The position numbers were made by a program, and so were the translations under genes. A model generated the notes under the pieces. The model saw only the letters and a program-made list of their open reading frames with translations. It was not told the DNA's origin and searched no databases. From Massilia psychrophila (lineage in GTDB: Bacteria; Pseudomonadota; Gammaproteobacteria; Burkholderiales; Burkholderiaceae_D), in assembly GCF_002760665.1 (NCBI RefSeq), contig NZ_PDOB01000028.1, forward strand, positions 1-57,279: a stretch of DNA of 57,279 nt, read 5' to 3'. Positions 53,648 to 57,279 of this stretch are shown one piece after another. Position 1 is the stretch's first letter. Every line of letters begins with the position of its first letter.

Positions 53648-55540
53648 ATGTTTGAATTTATTCGTACCCACAAGCGCCTGATGCAGATTTTCCTGATGTT
53701 GCTGATCGTGCCATCGTTCGTTTTTGTCGGCGTCAGCAGTTACGGGAACAAGGGCGACGACGCCAACGCGGTCGCCAGCGTCGACGGCCAGAAAATCACC
53801 CAGCAGGAATGGGAGCAGGCGCAGCGCCAGCAGATGGACCGTTATCGCGAAATGTACGGCGCGCAGTTCGACCAGAAGATGTTTGAAACGCCCGAAGCGA
53901 AGCAGGCGATCCTCGACAACCTGATCGCCGAGCGCGCGCTGGGCGGCGAAATCGCCCGCAACCACCTGACGATCACCGACGCCACGCTGGCCAAGCTCTA
54001 CGCCGAGCAATTCAAGGGCGATGTCAACCAGTACAAGGCCGCCGCGGCGTCGCTCGGACTGACCACCACCGGGCTCGACGCGCGCGTACGGCGCGACATG
54101 GCAATGCAGCAGTTGAGCGGGGCCGTCCAATCGACCGCGTTCGCACCGCGCTCGGTCGCCACCCGCCTGTCGGACATCAACGACCAGGAGCGCGAGGTGC
54201 AGGAACTGCTGTTCCCGACCGCCGATTTCACCGCGCAGGTGAAGGTGACCGATGCGATGGTCAAGGCGTACTATGAAAAGAACGCGGCACTGTTCCTGGT
54301 CCCGGAGCAGGTCAAGGCCGAATACGTGCTGTTCACGCCGGAAATGGTCGAAGGCCAGGTCAGCGTGACGGACGCCGAAATCGCTGATTTCTACGGCAAA
54401 AACACGGCGCGTTTCACGACCCCGGAGCAGCGTATCGCCAGCCATATCCTGATCAACGCCAAAAAAGACGCGCCGGCAGCCGAAAAAACGGCAGCCCGCG
54501 CCAAGGCCGAAGCGATCCTCGCACAGCTGCGCAAGAATCCGGCCGAGTTCGCCACGATCGCCAAGGCGCAATCGCAGGACCCTGGTTCCGCTGAGCTCGG
54601 CGGCGACCTCGGCGCGGTCGAGAAGGGCGCGTTCGTCAAGCCGGTGGAAGAGGCGATCTACAGCCTCAAGCAAGGAGAAATCAGCGGCGTGGTGGAATCG
54701 GAATACGGTTTTCACGTCATCACCGTCACCGCCCTCAAGCCGGTGAGCACCAAGACGGCCGACCAGGCCAAGGAAGAGATCGCTGCCGAGCTGAAGAAGC
54801 AGAAATTGTCGAAGAAATATTCCGAGCTGGCCGAGGCGTTTGGCAACACCTTGTACGAACAATCGGACAGCTTGAAGCCCGCTGCCGACAAGCTGAAACT
54901 GCAGGTCCAGACGATCGACAACCTGACCCGCAAGCCGGCGCCGGCACTGGCTGCGGCGCCTTACAACAATCCCAAGTTCCTCGCTGCCTTGTTTTCCGAT
55001 GATTCGCTGAAAAACAAGCGCAACACCGAAGCGGTGCAAGCCGGACCAAACACCCTGATTGCCGGGCGCATAGTCGAATTCCGCCCGGCCGCCAAGCGTC
55101 CTCTGCTGGAGGTCGACGCCGTCATCCGTCAGCGCGTGGCGCTCGAAGAGGCTGCCAGGCTCGCCGTCAAGGCGGGCGAGGCGAAAATCGCCGCCGCCAA
55201 GGCGTCGGGCGACGCCACCGGCTTCGGCGAGGCGAAAACGGTGTCGCGCACCAAGCAGCCGCCGTTCAATTCAACTGCCGCGATAGCAGTATTGAAAGCG
55301 GACGTCAGCAAGCTGCCGGCCTACGTTGGCGTGGAGTTGCCGGGCCAGGGTTACGGCGTGTATCGCATCGGCAAGGTGGCGCAGGCGGCAACGCCGGATG
55401 CGGCGCGGCGCCAGTCGGAAGTCGACCAGATCGCCGACGCCATCGGCCAGCAGGACATGTACGGTTACATCCAGGCGGTCAAGCAAAAGGCCAAGGTCAA
55501 GCTGTTGACCAAGCCGGCGGTGCAGGCAAGTACCCAGTAA
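53648..55540 (+). CDS. ppiD: Periplasmic peptidyl-prolyl isomerase PpiD
   Basis: A 630-residue inner-membrane-anchored folding factor. It has a short cytoplasmic N-terminus, one TM helix (about residues 13-33), a SurA-like N-domain, and a parvulin domain (about 259-362; RIASHILINA, then ELGGDLGAVEKGAFVKPVE in parts and SEYGFHVITVT), then a second chaperone-like region. It helps outer-membrane protein folding at the Sec exit. It follows HU and the tRNAs as in other betaproteobacteria. Confidence 0.93.
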   Translation: MFEFIRTHKRLMQIFLMLLIVPSFVFVGVSSYGNKGDDANAVASVDGQKITQQEWEQAQRQQMDRYREMYGAQFDQKMFETPEAKQAILDNLIAERALGGEIARNHLTITDATLAKLYAEQFKGDVNQYKAAAASLGLTTTGLDARVRRDMAMQQLSGAVQSTAFAPRSVATRLSDINDQEREVQELLFPTADFTAQVKVTDAMVKAYYEKNAALFLVPEQVKAEYVLFTPEMVEGQVSVTDAEIADFYGKNTARFTTPEQRIASHILINAKKDAPAAEKTAARAKAEAILAQLRKNPAEFATIAKAQSQDPGSAELGGDLGAVEKGAFVKPVEEAIYSLKQGEISGVVESEYGFHVITVTALKPVSTKTADQAKEEIAAELKKQKLSKKYSELAEAFGNTLYEQSDSLKPAADKLKLQVQTIDNLTRKPAPALAAAPYNNPKFLAALFSDDSLKNKRNTEAVQAGPNTLIAGRIVEFRPAAKRPLLEVDAVIRQRVALEEAARLAVKAGEAKIAAAKASGDATGFGEAKTVSRTKQPPFNSTAAIAVLKADVSKLPAYVGVELPGQGYGVYRIGKVAQAATPDAARRQSEVDQIADAIGQQDMYGYIQAVKQKAKVKLLTKPAVQASTQ

Positions 55541-55577
55541 GCGGGGCGCACGATAAAGGCTGTAACAAGGACAAAAC

Positions 55578-55612
55578 AAGACCCGGACGCGAAAGCGGAC
55601 CGGGTCTTTTTT
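55578..55612 (+). terminator. Rho-independent terminator after ppiD
   Basis: A 9-bp stem AAGACCCGG/CCGGGTCTT and a T run, 37 bases after the stop. Confidence 0.9.
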
Positions 55613-55627
55613 CATGTCGCCGTCATG

Positions 55628-55654
55628 CGGGTCTGCCGGGTCTGCCGGGTCTGC
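55628..55654. repeat. CGGGTCTGC tandem repeat (3 copies)
   Basis: Three perfect 9-base units directly after the ppiD terminator. The unit shares CGGGTCT with the terminator's right arm, so it may derive from it. Confidence 0.8.
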
Positions 55655-55763
55655 GGGGCGTGACCGAAACAGCTTATCGGTTCGGCTGCGCACAGAATTT
55701 GCCCACGACAAGCGCTATGCTGGTAGCTCGTTCACTGCCGACAACGTCGTAAAGGAATCTATT

Positions 55764-56267
55764 ATGTCCGACACCAACCATGCTACCCGGGTAGCCGAAC
55801 TCGCCGCGAAGATCAAATCGGTCCGCTTTGCCATGTTTACCACGGTCGACCAGCATGGCCACCTGACCAGCCGGCCGATGACCAACCAGGAACTCGACGC
55901 CGACGGCGCCCTGTGGTTCTATACGTCCAGCGCAACCGACTTGTGGGAAAACATCGGCGCCAATCCGAAGGTGAACCTGGCCTTCGCCGAGCCGGCCGAC
56001 AGCCTGTACGTGTCGATCAGCGGCATCGCCGAAAGGGTGGTCGAGCGCGACCGCATCCACGCCTTGTGGAATCCGATGGTGGCGGCCTGGTTCCCGAACG
56101 GCGTCGACGACCCCCATGTCGTGCTGGTACGGGTGGCCGCCCGCACGGTCCAATACTGGGACTCGAACGACAACAAGATGACGCAGGTGTTCGAGATGGC
56201 CAAGGCGGCCATTACCGGCACTCGTCCCGCCATCGAGCCTGGCGAGCACGGCAAGATTGCCCTGTAG
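55764..56267 (+). CDS. General stress protein 26-like, PNP-oxidase-fold protein
   Basis: A 167-residue cytoplasmic protein of the split-barrel flavin-binding superfamily, with the typical opener VRFAMFTTVDQHGHLTSRPM (about residues 22-41), LWFYTSSATDLWENIGANPKVNLAF in parts, and a conserved WNPMVAAWFP near residue 113. The family binds FMN or F420-like cofactors weakly; the reaction is unknown. AAGGAA precedes the ATG at 55764, which I prefer to the longer frame from 55614. Confidence 0.85.
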   Translation: MSDTNHATRVAELAAKIKSVRFAMFTTVDQHGHLTSRPMTNQELDADGALWFYTSSATDLWENIGANPKVNLAFAEPADSLYVSISGIAERVVERDRIHALWNPMVAAWFPNGVDDPHVVLVRVAARTVQYWDSNDNKMTQVFEMAKAAITGTRPAIEPGEHGKIAL

Positions 56268-56453
56268 AGAGCCGCTCGCTTCATTGCGCTCTGCGCCGAA
56301 CTGGCGTGCTCGCCCGCATCGCAAAGTTCCGGGTGATACCGATATTGATATAGATCTCGCTAAATTTTTGATTGGAAAGTTATTCCTCCCGCTTTTACTA
56401 TCTTGGAACCGGCCACCAACAAGTGCCAGCGCCAAGAAAAACTGGAGGAGTAG
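56268..56453. other. Intergenic, AT-richer than its surroundings
   Basis: No gene is seen. An AT-rich stretch around 56340-56400 and a GGAGGAG ribosome-site-like run just before 56454 look like the surviving promoter side of the truncated dehydratase gene. Confidence 0.4.
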
Positions 56454-56534
56454 ATGGCCGACATTAAGAAAGCGACGAAGCTGCGTTCGGCCGAATGGTT
56501 CGGCTCGCAAGACAAGAACGGCTTCATGTACCGC
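56454..56534 (+). pseudogene. 5' fragment of an IlvD/Edd-family dehydratase
   Basis: The first 27 codons after a good ribosome site read MADIKKATKLRSAEWFG, then SQDKNGFMYR, which is the N-terminus of dihydroxy-acid or sugar-acid (for example arabinonate) dehydratases. After residue 27 the expected substrate-binding and Fe-S cysteine regions are absent; the frame continues into unrelated sequence. The gene has thus lost over 500 codons by deletion. The following stretch to about 56750 has an open frame (GVNFKAVDPILRVPLAPG) whose origin I do not recognise. Confidence 0.6.
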
Positions 56535-56820
56535 GTCGCGGCGTCAGCGGGCGCTGCAACGGCGTCAACTTCAAGGCCGTCGATCCAATCCTGCGCGTGC
56601 CACTGGCGCCGGGGTTCCACTTGGTCGACGCCTTTCGCAACTCCAGCGACAAAGCGCGCCACCTTTTTCGACACGTTGGCCGGATCCGGCCTGCCGCGCG
56701 CGCCTCGAGGGCGAACGTGGCCGTACAGCCACCATGCAAACAGTAATCGTCGAATCCAACCCGGGGTCAGGCCAAGCCGCCCGAACCCCACACGCGCCAT
56801 TTGCGGCGCGCAAGGACAAC

Positions 56821-57115
56821 ATGCCTGACATCTTCAAGCACACCGCAGCCTTATTGGCCGCCTGCTGCGCCGCAAGTGGATGGGCCGCACCGGCAACACT
56901 GACCAGCCCGGATCGCCACATCGCGGTGGCGGTGTCCGTCACGCCGCAAAAGACTTTGGCCTGGTCGGTCACGCGCGACGGCAAGCCGGTGATCCTCCCA
57001 TCCTTGCTCGGACTCGAACTGGAAGGCGCCGATCTGGCCCGCGGGCTGCGCCTTGCCAACGTGTCGCCGGTGCGTGCGGTCAGCGAGCGTTACCATGGCA
57101 GTCGGCAAGAAGCGC
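56821..57115 (+). pseudogene. 5' fragment of a GH97-type glycoside hydrolase, cut by an insertion sequence
   Basis: The frame from ATG 56821 has a signal peptide (MPDIFKHTAALLAACCA) and then the GH97 N-domain pattern LTSPDRHIAVAVSV, SVTRDGKPVILPSLLGLELEG, VSPVRAVSERY (given in parts). After about 57095 the expected next residues (TMAVGKKR) appear one base out of frame, and the sequence then meets the end of a probable IS6-type element at about 57116. Only about 95 of some 650-700 codons remain, so it is inactive. Confidence 0.6.
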
Positions 57116-57279
57116 GGCTTTGTCGCGTTGTTGATCGAAAAAATGAGATGCTCTCCGAAAGGTACAGCGCCCTCAAACTGGACGGACCTGTACTGCCAGC
57201 GCATAAAATTGATCGGCGAACGACGTCATATTTGTGCCATCGGTCGTGAACTGGCCCTTGCGGATCATGTGCAGGAGTT
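57116..57279 (-). mobile_element. End of a probable IS6-family insertion sequence (runs off the right end)
   Basis: The sequence GGCTTTGTCGCG at 57116 resembles IS6-family terminal repeats (GGCTTTGTTGCA-like). It is followed by a non-coding end and then by a minus-strand transposase C-terminus. The internal part lies outside the window, so the target duplication cannot be tested. Confidence 0.5.
57173..57279 (-). CDS. Transposase C-terminus, probably IS6 family (partial)
   Basis: On the minus strand a frame entering from the right end reads LLHMIRKGQF and, after about 35 codons, ends at a stop at 57173. The HMIRKGQ motif is typical of the last part of IS6-family DDE transposases. Only the C-terminal 35 residues are visible. 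Confidence 0.55.
   Translation of the reverse strand, partial: LLHMIRKGQFTTDGTNMTSFADQFYALAVQVRPV

Overview
The window looks like a chromosomal segment of a high-GC betaproteobacterium of the Oxalobacteraceae (Massilia, Duganella, Rugamonas or a close relative). The evidence is the core order tRNA-Leu, tig, clpP, clpX, lon, hupB, two tRNA-Asp, ppiD, together with hpnC-hpnD-hpnE, thrC-moeA-moaD and a Burkholderiales-type malonate decarboxylase operon. This assignment comes from gene content and protein character; no database search was possible.

Layout from left to right. 1-1147: mobile-element debris, with the start of an IS66-type transposase running off the left end and an internally deleted IS5-type remnant. 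1148-5230: an Ig-like lipoprotein, a YegD-type Hsp70 and a DnaQ-like exonuclease. 5252-8808: a zinc-uptake cluster (small exported Cys-rich protein, outer-membrane barrel, ZnuA-like binding protein, ZnuB-like permease) that has no ATPase gene and ends at a clear terminator. 8978-15915: a Sel1-repeat protein, a cupredoxin-like periplasmic protein directly abutting a membrane GGDEF/EAL protein, and a secreted prolyl oligopeptidase. 16021-16767: a yybP-ykoY-type (manganese) riboswitch and mntP. 16806-20787: a zinc alcohol dehydrogenase and a Ca-type P-type ATPase, divergent around a perfect FNR-type box. 20798-28447: an XRE-cupin regulator divergent from kbl-tdh (threonine to glycine), then sdaA (serine to pyruvate), thrC, moeA and moaD.

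28449-38568: a malonate utilisation unit. A divergent GntR/FCD regulator (+) faces a long minus-strand operon, dctP-dctQ-dctM-mdcA-mdcC-mdcD-mdcE-mdcG-mdcB-mdcH. Most of its junctions overlap, so translation is probably coupled. The TRAP proteins would import malonate, MdcACDE decarboxylate it to acetate and CO2, and MdcB, MdcG and MdcH make, attach and charge the ACP prosthetic group. The intergenic region holds two overlapping divergent promoters and a 9-bp-arm inverted repeat on the mdc -10 element.

38626-46156: CorA, a hydrolase fragment, a TIGR03862-type flavoprotein, an envelope pair (DUF2807 and DUF1700) and the squalene-forming hpnCDE genes. 46524-55540: the tRNA and protein quality-control block. 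55764-57279: a general-stress flavin-type protein, then gene debris (a dehydratase 5' fragment and a GH97 5' fragment) that ends at the edge of a probable IS6-family element. The segment is therefore flanked by insertion sequences on both sides, which may also explain why the sequence stops there.

The observations most worth following are the FNR-centred divergent promoter, the GntR/mdc operator-promoter, the cupredoxin and c-di-GMP pair, the regulator-kbl palindrome and the zinc locus without an ATPase.
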